A stretch of 5,196 bases of DNA from an uncultured Ruminococcus sp. (GCA_902773065.1 CACYDD010000229.1:1-5196); one strand, 5' to 3'. Counted from the first letter of the stretch, positions 1 to 5,079 are shown. The notes: generated by a model from the letters alone, not told the origin. Translations and numbers: made by a program.

Positions 1-22
1 AAAAAAGATAACAGATAATTAA

Positions 23-68
23 AATCCGGTTGAAACCGCAGTGGTCCTGCTTCGGTTTCAACCGGATT
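23..68. terminator. Bidirectional intrinsic terminator, 16-bp perfect stem
   Basis: Bases 23-38 are exactly complementary to bases 53-68 (arm AATCCGGTTGAAACCG), with a 14-nt loop. On the minus strand the stem lies about 20 nt after the stop codon of the Rpn gene and is followed by a short T/A-rich tail (TTAATTAT). On the plus strand it is followed by TTCTTTTAT, so it may also end a transcript entering from the left. The T-runs are modest on both sides, but the stem is long and perfect. Confidence 0.85.
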
Positions 69-88
69 CTTTTATAAAATGTTGGATT

Positions 89-325
89 TTACGACTGTGA
101 AGCAGCTTCAAGCTCAAATTCCTCAATGGTCATGTTGGCTCGTTTTGCTGCATCTGACAAAGTAAGTATGCCGTCTTTGACAAGTTCAGAAAGTGTTTTT
201 AAAATACCTCTTGCTTCGCCTTCCGCTCTGCCTTTTGCTTCGCCTTCTGCTCTGCCTTTTGCTTCGCCTTCTGCTCTGCCCTTTGCTTCGCCTTCCTGTA
301 AAATTTCATCATAAATCGAACGCAT
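89..325 (-). CDS. Putative internally initiated C-terminal small protein of the Rpn gene (RpnS-like antitoxin)
   Basis: A nested frame in phase with the Rpn gene, starting at ATG 323-325 and ending at the same stop: 78 residues beginning MRSIYDEILQ. The start is preceded by AAGGAGG (bases 333-339, minus strand) at a 7-nt spacing, a textbook ribosome binding site and stronger than the GGGAG of the full-length protein. The product has a short N-terminal helix, seven EGEA/KGRA-type four-residue units, and a C-terminal segment (about 43-78) with the helix-turn-like pattern TLSDAAKRANMTIEEFE. Known for the family: in enteric bacteria, separately translated Rpn C-termini (RpnS) with variable numbers of four-residue repeats bind and block the toxic full-length RpnL. 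That this gene works the same way is inference from architecture. The ribosome binding site might be chance, because it encodes Lys-Gln-Gly-Gly, but its match and spacing are unusually good for the inside of a gene. Confidence 0.6.
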   Translation of the reverse strand: MRSIYDEILQEGEAKGRAEGEAKGRAEGEAKGRAEGEARGILKTLSELVKDGILTLSDAAKRANMTIEEFELEAASQS

Positions 326-1021
326 AGTAATACCTCCTTGTTTATCAATGGTTGAATTATATTCATCTCTGAATCTGTCATCTCCCGAAAATGTACTTAT
401 CATATCAAGTACTTCTTCAGGATGTTCTAACGGTTGGTCTGTCGGATGATAATTCTCATTTCGATTAAGGGCATGGAAGAATTCTGCAATCACCTTGAAA
501 TCGGAATGGAAGTTTTCGATTTGTTCTTTCGTCATATCTTTGAGTGAATAAAAATTCACTTTATAGTCATTCACGAATGGTAATAACTTTGGTGGGATAT
601 CCAGACAGGAATGGAGATTTGTTCCATAGTTCCAATCGTCCTTTCCGAAATAAATGACCAATGTGATGACAGGATAGGCCTTTTTGTTTTGATTATCATC
701 ATTTTGCTTTGCCTTGTACTGATTTCGGTATTCTGCACCGTCATAGCCGATAATTCTTAATGCAACATATTTATCGGCATATGCATGATTTTCCAAACCG
801 ATAAAGGCGATTTTGATAGCAGCATTTTGGTAATATTTTGCTACATCTCTTTCCTGGCGGCGGATTTTTCCGCTTGCTTTGTAGTTCGACTCTTTTTCGG
901 CTGGTGCAAGTTCATTTTCCTTTACAATCGTTTCGCCCTTGAATAAAAAGCCGTTTACAATATCCGCAAATACATTATCATATGCTTCAAGATTTTTAGT
1001 TGTCATATCTTTTTCTGCCAC
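89..1021 (-). CDS. Rpn-family recombination-promoting nuclease / putative transposase (PD-(D/E)XK), full-length form RpnL
   Basis: A 310-residue protein of the Rpn / YhgA-like / transposase_31 family. Known members are DNA endonucleases of the PD-(D/E)XK fold, and some are toxic antiphage effectors. Seen here: an N-terminal segment typical of the family (AYDNVFADIVNGFLF, about residues 13-27), a candidate acidic residue in RDVAKYY (about 58-64), the core IGLENHAYAD with Glu77-Asn78 (family pattern E-x-Q/N), and a hydrophobic YPVITLVIYFG strand near 116-126 followed by Trp130. A helical C-terminus carries EGEA/KGRA repeats at about 243-272. The start chosen is GTG at 1019-1021. GGGAG lies 7 nt upstream, and the promoter at 1053-1081 would begin transcripts near 1046, leaving a leader of about 25 nt. 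An upstream in-frame GTG at 1040-1042 (7 residues longer) would have almost no leader. The gene has its own promoter and terminator and looks monocistronic. No inverted repeats or target duplications of a transposon were seen, so nuclease is preferred over transposase. Assigning catalytic residues exactly needs an alignment. Confidence 0.88.
   Translation of the reverse strand: MAEKDMTTKNLEAYDNVFADIVNGFLFKGETIVKENELAPAEKESNYKASGKIRRQERDVAKYYQNAAIKIAFIGLENHAYADKYVALRIIGYDGAEYRNQYKAKQNDDNQNKKAYPVITLVIYFGKDDWNYGTNLHSCLDIPPKLLPFVNDYKVNFYSLKDMTKEQIENFHSDFKVIAEFFHALNRNENYHPTDQPLEHPEEVLDMISTFSGDDRFRDEYNSTIDKQGGITMRSIYDEILQEGEAKGRAEGEAKGRAEGEAKGRAEGEARGILKTLSELVKDGILTLSDAAKRANMTIEEFELEAASQS
213..295 (-). 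repeat. 24-bp in-frame tandem repeat inside the Rpn gene, about 3.5 copies
   Basis: On the plus strand the units start at 213, 237 and 261, with a partial fourth at 285-295; the unit begins GCTTCGCCTTCTGCTCTGCC. Copies differ by single bases (C/T at the twelfth base of unit 1, C/T near the end of unit 3). Each 24-bp unit encodes EGEAKGRA, that is two four-residue units. Gain or loss of a unit keeps the frame, so copy number could vary between strains without destroying either the long or the short product. Confidence 0.9.
333..339 (-). promoter_or_regulatory. Internal ribosome binding site of the RpnS-like frame
   Basis: The plus strand reads CCTCCTT, so the minus strand reads AAGGAGG, complementary to the 3' end of 16S rRNA over all seven bases. 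It is followed by 7 nt (TATTACT) and ATG at 323-325. It decides the internal start. Confidence 0.7.
356..361 (-). promoter_or_regulatory. Possible internal -10 box upstream of the RpnS-like start
   Basis: The minus strand reads TATAAT within the Glu-Tyr-Asn codons, about 30 nt upstream of the internal ATG. Transcription from it would begin near 349 and include the AAGGAGG site. The best upstream hexamer is ATGACA at a 14-nt spacing, too short for a good sigma-A promoter, so this is weak. Confidence 0.25.
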
Positions 1022-1052
1022 TGTATCACTCCCACTCAGCACTATTATCTAT

Positions 1053-1081
1053 ATTATATATGAATTTCACCGAACTGACAA
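1053..1081 (-). promoter_or_regulatory. Sigma-A-type promoter of the Rpn gene
   Basis: On the minus strand TTGTCA (bases 1076-1081) is followed by exactly 17 nt and then TATAAT (bases 1053-1058). That is one mismatch from consensus in the -35 box and a perfect -10 box. The expected transcript start is near 1046, which favours the GTG start at 1021 over the one at 1042. Confidence 0.8.
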
Positions 1082-1107
1082 TAGTTTTTGCAAATAATTT
1101 GTCAGTT
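1073..1107. repeat. 9-bp inverted repeat over the Rpn promoter, possible operator
   Basis: AACTGACAA (1073-1081) and TTGTCAGTT (1099-1107) are perfect inverted copies separated by 17 nt. The left arm contains the -35 box of the Rpn promoter. The centre-to-centre distance of 26 nt and the dyad symmetry would suit a dimeric DNA-binding protein, but no regulator is encoded nearby. The operator role is inference. Confidence 0.45.
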
Positions 1108-1217
1108 TATCCATTGATTTTTGTTCTGAAAAATACTATGATGTAAGGGGCTAAGGCAACAGGTATTCTATGTTTCTGTAAACCCTAAAAACAGGAAATT
1201 GATCTTGGAGGAAAATT
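1108..1217 (+). other. Leader and upstream region of the lipoprotein gene
   Basis: The ribosome binding site GGAGG (1207-1211) sits 6 nt before ATG 1218 and fixes the start. A -10-like TACTAT lies at 1134-1139, but the nearest -35-like TTGATT (1114-1119) is only 14 nt away, so the promoter is not firmly identified. A weak stem, TTTCTGT (1174-1180) with ACAGGAAA (1191-1198, one bulge), lies just upstream of the ribosome binding site. No recognised riboswitch was seen. Confidence 0.35.
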
Positions 1218-2177
1218 ATGAAAAAATCAGTTAAGTTTGTTTCTGTTCTGGCAGCACTGGCAGTTCTGACATTTTCGGTTTCTGCGTGCAGCCTGCTTCC
1301 CGATTCCGGAAAATCAGAAGAAACATCAAAAGCAGCATCTGTCGTTGAATCATCAGCTGAATCATCTCAGGAGGAATCAGCAACTGAATCGTCGGTTGAG
1401 GAATCATCAGATGTAAGCAGTGAGCCTGAATCTTCGGCTGAATCAAGTGTACAGGAAAGCTCAGCAAGCGGAAAGCAGCTTTCGGATTATCTGAAGGAAT
1501 CAGATCTTGCAAATTTTGAGGAAAGCTTTTCCAACGACGATGTTGTTATGAAGGTAAAGATAGAGGACGGCAACCGTCTTGTTTATGAAGCAACCTACAG
1601 AGAACAGGTTAAAGAGACTGATGCAGTCGTTTCTTATCTTGAAACATATATCAGTCAGAGCGGATTTTCTTCGCTGGCAGATTCAATGGAAAAATCCACA
1701 GGCGTTGACGGTGTAACAATCGTTGTCAGATATCTGAATGCAGACGGAACACTTCTTCTGGAGAAAGAGTTTACCAGCAGTGATGTAACGGAGTCCTCAG
1801 CTGAAAGCATCCCGGACGAAAGTTCTGTTGCTGCAGCACCTAAAGGAAGTTATTCATCCCTTGATGAGTATCTGAATGACCCGACAATAAAATCCACGAT
1901 GGACAGCACAAAGGAATCGTTCAGCAATGATACATTCGATGTGGATATTTTTGCGGAAGACGGAACAAAGTTTGTTTATTTGTTCAAATATAAAATCGAC
2001 CTCGGAGAATCATCAACGGGTGATTATCTTACCAAATCCCTTGAAGGTGCAAATACCACTTATGATCCTATCGCAAAACAGCTTCAGGATCTGATCGGAG
2101 ATAAATCGATTTCTGTTGTTGTAAGATATGCGGACAAAGACGGAAACCTCTTGGCAGAGAAAGAGTATGTAGGATAA
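1218..2177 (+). CDS. Secreted lipoprotein with two DUF4854-like domains
   Basis: A 319-residue predicted lipoprotein. Residues 1-24 are a signal peptide: basic KKSVK start, hydrophobic core, and lipobox VSAC with Cys24 as the lipidation site, so it is probably anchored to the outer face of the membrane. Residues 32-85 form a low-complexity Ser/Glu linker (repeated ESSAESS-like units), likely extended and acidic. Two homologous domains follow. Domain A is about 87-186 (LSDYLKES...VVRYLNADGTLLLEKEF) and domain B about 214-317 (LDEYLNDP...VVRYADKDGNLLAEKEY). Both share ESFSND, an EDG turn and the VVRY-x-DG-LL-EKE end, and they are joined by a second Ser/Glu linker (187-212). The domain resembles DUF4854, an uncharacterised family of Firmicutes surface proteins; that name is from memory of its motifs. 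No enzyme motif is visible. It is transcribed alone, convergent with mtnN. Ligand and role are unknown. Confidence 0.85.
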   Translation: MKKSVKFVSVLAALAVLTFSVSACSLLPDSGKSEETSKAASVVESSAESSQEESATESSVEESSDVSSEPESSAESSVQESSASGKQLSDYLKESDLANFEESFSNDDVVMKVKIEDGNRLVYEATYREQVKETDAVVSYLETYISQSGFSSLADSMEKSTGVDGVTIVVRYLNADGTLLLEKEFTSSDVTESSAESIPDESSVAAAPKGSYSSLDEYLNDPTIKSTMDSTKESFSNDTFDVDIFAEDGTKFVYLFKYKIDLGESSTGDYLTKSLEGANTTYDPIAKQLQDLIGDKSISVVVRYADKDGNLLAEKEYVG

Positions 2178-2193
2178 ATTAATTGAATTTAAA

Positions 2194-2229
2194 AACAGCC
2201 GTGTCTTGTATTGTCAGGACACGGCTGTT
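2194..2229. terminator. Shared bidirectional terminator between lipoprotein gene and mtnN
   Basis: AACAGCCGTGTC (2194-2205) pairs perfectly with GACACGGCTGTT (2218-2229) around a 12-nt loop. On the minus strand it begins 2 nt after the mtnN stop and ends in a good T-run (TTTTTAAATT). On the plus strand it begins 16 nt after the lipoprotein stop with a weaker tail (GATTATTTGTT). It is the most convincing terminator here. Confidence 0.92.
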
Positions 2230-2231
2230 GA

Positions 2232-2936
2232 TTATTTGTTATTCAGCTTTGCGGTGATGATCTCGACTGCTTTTTGAGCGGCAGATTTTGAGAACGTAGA
2301 ATATTCAACATCTGCACCCTCGTCACTTGTGCTGTCATCCGAAATGGAACGCAGAATACAGAACGGTACTTTGTTCAGAAAACATACCTGACCGATGCTG
2401 CCGCCCTCCATTTCGCAGGCGATTGCACCGAAAGTTGTATTGATGTACTTTCTTTCTTCGCCGCCGCCCATGAATCTGTCGCCTGTTGCCACCGTTCCGA
2501 CGGTGAAATCAATATCATTCAGTGTATCGCATATTGCTTTAAGTTCGCTGACAAGCTCCTTGTCGCAGGGAATATATTTGACGCTTGTGCCGTCAGGCAG
2601 AAATAGTGTTCCAAGCTCATCACCAAGAACGGTTGTATCAAAGTCATGCTGTATAACCTTGTCAGCAATGACAACACTTCCGATATGCGTTTTGTCAGAA
2701 GTACTTCCTGCAATACCTGTGTTGATGATTTTATCGGGACGGTATTCCAGTATCATTGTCTGTGTGCAGACAGCGGCATTGACTTTGCCTATTCCACATT
2801 TTGCGATCACACATTGTGTGCCGTTGATCGTTCCCGACGTGAACTTAATAGAGCTGATCGTTTTTTCTTCCGTATTTTCCATTTTCGCTATAATATCGTT
2901 TACTTCGATATCAAGCGCACCTATCATTCCTAACAT
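2232..2936 (-). CDS. mtnN: 5'-methylthioadenosine/S-adenosylhomocysteine nucleosidase
   Basis: 234 residues, close to the usual length of MtnN/Pfs (about 230). It hydrolyses the N-glycosidic bond of methylthioadenosine and S-adenosylhomocysteine, releasing adenine, in the cytoplasmic methionine salvage / activated methyl cycle. Seen: the N-terminal IGALDIEV with Glu11 (equivalent of the catalytic-water Glu12 of E. coli), CGIGKVNAA (47-55), NTGIAG (72-77), GDRF (152-155), CEMEGG with Met176-Glu177 (the ribose-binding Glu174 of E. coli), and RSISD with Asp200 (the adenine-protonating Asp197). All key residues appear intact. The start is ATG 2934-2936, set by AAGGAG 6 nt upstream; Met4 would be too far from that site. 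It lies 99 nt downstream of rsmE on the same strand with no clear terminator or promoter in the gap, so co-transcription is likely. RsmE generates one of its substrates. Confidence 0.96.
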   Translation of the reverse strand: MLGMIGALDIEVNDIIAKMENTEEKTISSIKFTSGTINGTQCVIAKCGIGKVNAAVCTQTMILEYRPDKIINTGIAGSTSDKTHIGSVVIADKVIQHDFDTTVLGDELGTLFLPDGTSVKYIPCDKELVSELKAICDTLNDIDFTVGTVATGDRFMGGGEERKYINTTFGAIACEMEGGSIGQVCFLNKVPFCILRSISDDSTSDEGADVEYSTFSKSAAQKAVEIITAKLNNK

Positions 2937-3012
2937 ATTTTACTCCTTCCGTTTTACAGTTAACAATGTGCAATTTTCATGATTTCAGTGTAATAACTCT
3001 CCTATGCTATAA

Positions 3013-3036
3013 CTCCACACTCCACTCTCCACACTC
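3013..3036. repeat. Direct repeat in a G-free stretch at the 3' end of rsmE
   Basis: CTCCACACTC occurs at 3013-3022 and again at 3027-3036. The plus strand has no G from 3007 to 3043, so the minus-strand transcript is C-free there (GTGTGGAG-like units) just after the rsmE stop. It has no dyad symmetry and is not a terminator. It may be a small slipped-strand duplication. Confidence 0.6.
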
Positions 3037-3767
3037 TACTCAAGGTTTTGTGTGTGGAACATGATGGCGGAGAGGGCTGCGAGGGGGGCGGTTTCGGCTC
3101 GGAGGATGCGTTTGCCGAGGGTTGCTGTTTTTGCACTGTGCTGTATGAGAAGTTCGACTTCCCGCTCTTTAAAACCGCCTTCGGGACCAATGAAAACAGC
3201 AATGTTTTTATCCTCAGGCGTAATCAGTGTTCTGAGCGGCTCACCGCCGCCTTCGTAAAAGAGGATAACTTTATCAAATGCGGACAGTTCGGGTAAAACA
3301 GTTTTCAGCTCCGTCAGCGGTTTAACTTTTGGAATGATGCCGCGTCTTGACTGCATAGCTGCCTGGAGGGCGATTTTATTATAACGGATGGATTTTTTCT
3401 CCGCACTTTTTTTGTCGGGGCGTGAAACACATCTGTCTGTTAAAACCGGTACGATCTCGCTGACACCCAGTTCCACACATTTTTGTATGACAGTTTCAGG
3501 TTTGTCGCCCTTTGTCAGGGCAAAATAAAGCGTGACGCGAATACTCGGCTCATGAGTACATTCTTCGGTACTGCATATCCTGACCTGTACACCCTGAGAG
3601 CTGATTCGTTCAATTTTACACAAATGTTCGTTTTGATTGTTATCGCAAAGGGTAAGAACCTCCCCGACAGACATTCTCAGCGATCTGGTAATATGTAAGG
3701 CATCCTCGCCTGTGATCAGGAAGGAATCGCCTGTTGTTCCTGTGTTGTCAGCAAAAAACCAATCCAT
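3036..3767 (-). CDS. rsmE: 16S rRNA (uracil(1498)-N(3))-methyltransferase RsmE
   Basis: 243 residues, the family's usual length. RsmE methylates N3 of U1498 in 16S rRNA of the assembled 30S subunit, using S-adenosylmethionine. Seen: an N-terminal PUA-like domain (about 1-72; WFFADN start, HITRSLRMSVGE), then the SPOUT (trefoil-knot) methyltransferase domain with LTKGDKPETVIQKCVELGV (84-102), the RCVSR...QSRR region (112-142), the cofactor-knot motif FIGPEGGF (192-199) and LGKRILRAETA (218-228). The start is ATG 3765-3767 because homologues begin at this WFF motif and GGAG lies 9 nt upstream; an earlier ATG at 3833 would overlap the preceding gene by 62 nt. The ribosome binding site lies in the end of the upstream gene and the gap is 4 nt, suggesting translational coupling. 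The usual neighbour prmA is absent on this side. Confidence 0.96.
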   Translation of the reverse strand: MDWFFADNTGTTGDSFLITGEDALHITRSLRMSVGEVLTLCDNNQNEHLCKIERISSQGVQVRICSTEECTHEPSIRVTLYFALTKGDKPETVIQKCVELGVSEIVPVLTDRCVSRPDKKSAEKKSIRYNKIALQAAMQSRRGIIPKVKPLTELKTVLPELSAFDKVILFYEGGGEPLRTLITPEDKNIAVFIGPEGGFKEREVELLIQHSAKTATLGKRILRAETAPLAALSAIMFHTQNLE

Positions 3768-3771
3768 AAAT

Positions 3772-4341
3772 TTATGCTCCGTTCGCTGTTGTTTCTTCTG
3801 CAAGTGTACTTGCCGCTGGTGTATTCTGTACAAGCTTCTGCGCTTTTTTTCTGCTTCTTTCCGCTTTTCGTATCAGCATATTCCTGAGTTTCTGGAGGCG
3901 GAAACGGTTATATCTTTGTATGACGGCAAAGGGAAGATTTCCAGCCAAAAGACAGAGGGTAAGGATCAGTGCCGTAAAAAAATTATTGATGATAAACAGT
4001 ATAACGGCAAAAAGACAGTTCATGGTGTGATTCCATTCTCCGCGGCAGGTTTCCATGATAAATTCATCAAGGTAAGGGATAGACGTATCGTCAAGATGGT
4101 CTTTGGAAAATCCGTCTTTGCCGATATGCTGGGGCAGAAAATCCTTCCATTTGTTGATTTTCATGACATCATTATAAAACTTTCCGCCGTTTTCCCATTT
4201 ATGAGGGCGATACATTTTTTTGTCGGGATCAAAAAAGGAGGTATTGACAGAAACACATATGATAAATGTGATGTAATGCCATATTGCTCCCAAAAGAAGA
4301 TTAATGAGCAGTGAATTTGTAAACGGCTGATCTCTCAGCAT
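3772..4341 (-). CDS. CrtO-like membrane acyltransferase (glycosyl-4,4'-diaponeurosporenoate acyltransferase family)
   Basis: 189 residues. It matches the pattern of staphylococcal CrtO, the last enzyme of staphyloxanthin synthesis: a first membrane helix (about 10-32), then RPHKWENGGKFYND (45-58), INKWKDFLP (62-70), a conserved polar stretch with DEFIMETCRGEWNH (92-105), a hydrophobic hairpin (about 108-141) and the signature NLPFAVIQRYNRFRL (135-149). After it comes a basic tail (150-170) and a Thr/Ala-rich end. CrtO has the same order (KFEKHGKFWN, RKWK, ETKRAELIHW, QRYNRPRL), so family membership is fairly secure. No carotenoid genes are visible here, so the substrate is unknown; a different glycolipid is equally possible. 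The start is ATG 4339-4341, behind AGGAGG at 6-nt spacing. It is first in a tight cluster with rsmE. Confidence 0.8.
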   Translation of the reverse strand: MLRDQPFTNSLLINLLLGAIWHYITFIICVSVNTSFFDPDKKMYRPHKWENGGKFYNDVMKINKWKDFLPQHIGKDGFSKDHLDDTSIPYLDEFIMETCRGEWNHTMNCLFAVILFIINNFFTALILTLCLLAGNLPFAVIQRYNRFRLQKLRNMLIRKAERSRKKAQKLVQNTPAASTLAEETTANGA

Positions 4342-4358
4342 GAAAATCCTCCTCGTGT

Positions 4359-4387
4359 ATTATACAATATAATATCAATTCATTATA
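4359..4387 (-). promoter_or_regulatory. AT-rich promoter region of the crtO-like/rsmE/mtnN cluster
   Basis: Two perfect TATAAT boxes lie on the minus strand at 4382-4387 and 4359-4364. Neither has a convincing -35 box at 16-18 nt (the best is ACAATT for the upstream one). The nearer box would give a leader of only about 10 nt containing the ribosome binding site, so 4382-4387 is the better candidate. The promoter is probably here, but the exact one is not decided. Confidence 0.4.
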
Positions 4388-4491
4388 TCCTTTTTTTTAC
4401 TGCAAATTGTTAATAAATTATGAACGTGTGAAATTTAAACGACATGATAAAAAACTTTTCTGTTTAAAACAAAAAAATTGCAGAATTCAAC

Positions 4492-4510
4492 AAAATAATG
4501 TTGTTATTTT
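4492..4510. repeat. 7-bp palindrome overlapping the pncC -35 box
   Basis: AAAATAA (4492-4498) and TTATTTT (4504-4510) are perfect inverted copies around TGTTG. The right half covers most of the -35 hexamer at 4501-4506. It could be an operator or simple AT-rich coincidence. A second weak dyad, TTTAAAC (4434-4440) with GTTTAAA (4462-4468), lies further upstream. Confidence 0.35.
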
Positions 4511-4529
4511 ATAATTTGCGTGGTAAAAT
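4501..4529 (+). promoter_or_regulatory. Sigma-A-type promoter of pncC with extended -10
   Basis: TTGTTA (4501-4506), a 17-nt spacer, and TAAAAT (4524-4529) preceded by TGG, giving an extended -10 (TGnTAAAAT). The expected transcript start is near 4536, leaving a leader of about 28 nt that contains AAGGAG at 4554-4559. Confidence 0.75.
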
Positions 4530-4563
4530 AGAGATATTGATGTAATAGCTTTTAAGGAGAATT

Positions 4564-5079
4564 ATGTATATGAATTCCGCAACAGAAAAAAGTATTCAGG
4601 AAACATTGGTGTCAGTGCTGAAAAGCAAACGTCTGAAAATAGCAACGGCGGAAAGTCTGACAGGCGGAATGATATCGAAAATGATCACAGAGGTTTCCGG
4701 TGCATCGGCGGTTCTCGAATGTGGGATATGCTCGTATTCCAACAGGATCAAGCATGAAATTCTCGGTGTATCTTGGGAAACGCTTGAAAAATATACGGAG
4801 TACAGCGCACAAACAGCCTGCGAAATGGCAGAAGGTGTCAGAAGGCTTTCGGGGGCGGATATCGGTATCTCCACGACAGGAATCGCCGGACCGGGCGGCG
4901 GAAGTGAAGAAAAGCCTGTAGGGCTTGTGTATATCGGCATCAGCAGCAGGCTTGGAACATTTTCAGAAAAACTGCTTCTCGGAAGCGGTGCAGAAAACGA
5001 AAGAGAACTGATACGTGAGCAGACGGCACAAAAAGCACTGGAAACAGCACTTGCAGCTGCCGGAAAACTCTCGTTATGA
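4564..5079 (+). CDS. pncC: CinA C-terminal family protein, nicotinamide-nucleotide amidohydrolase
   Basis: 171 residues, the size of stand-alone CinA C-terminal domain proteins. These deamidate nicotinamide mononucleotide to nicotinate mononucleotide, recycling the NMN left by DNA ligase and other NAD-consuming reactions. Seen: ATAESLTGG (27-35) with the proposed nucleophile Ser31, CSYSNRIKHEILGV (56-69) with Tyr58 and Lys63 as likely catalytic partners, TTGIAGPGGG (104-113), KPVG (117-120), and a C-terminal helix (ENERELIREQTAQKALE). The N-terminal molybdopterin-binding-like (COG1058) domain of full CinA is absent, so this is the amidohydrolase alone. AAGGAG at 4554-4559 lies 4 nt from ATG 4564 and 10 nt from a second ATG at 4570, so the true start could be either (2 residues' difference). 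It is divergent from the rsmE cluster, with its own promoter. No strong terminator was found in 5080-5169. Confidence 0.93.
   Translation: MYMNSATEKSIQETLVSVLKSKRLKIATAESLTGGMISKMITEVSGASAVLECGICSYSNRIKHEILGVSWETLEKYTEYSAQTACEMAEGVRRLSGADIGISTTGIAGPGGGSEEKPVGLVYIGISSRLGTFSEKLLLGSGAENERELIREQTAQKALETALAAAGKLSL

Noticed and set aside
126..314. Plus-strand repeat-rich frame (SALPFASP units) opposite the Rpn repeats
   Set aside because: It exists only because the 24-bp repeats are open in the antisense frame; there is no convincing ribosome binding site.
89..1021. Rpn gene as part of an insertion sequence
   Set aside because: No terminal inverted repeats or target-site duplications flank it. 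The 23-68 hairpin is a terminator, and the family acts as a nuclease rather than a classical transposase.
1022..1042. Seven-residue N-terminal extension of the Rpn protein from GTG 1042
   Set aside because: It would start about 4 nt from the predicted transcript start with no ribosome binding site.
1231..1512. Minus-strand open frame opposite the lipoprotein stalk
   Set aside because: It is an antisense by-product of the repetitive Ser/Glu codons and has no family features.
2395..2982. Plus-strand open frame of 195 codons opposite mtnN
   Set aside because: It mirrors an intact MtnN with all catalytic residues; the antisense product is Ser/Ile/Pro-rich without family features.
3768..3833. 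Longer RsmE start at ATG 3833
   Set aside because: It adds 22 basic residues not typical of RsmE and overlaps the upstream gene by 62 nt, while ATG 3767 matches the family start and has GGAG upstream.
3637..4314. Long plus-strand open frame of 225 codons opposite rsmE and the crtO-like gene
   Set aside because: It is antisense to two genes with clear family motifs and good ribosome binding sites, and its own translation is Cys/Phe-rich with no recognisable domain.
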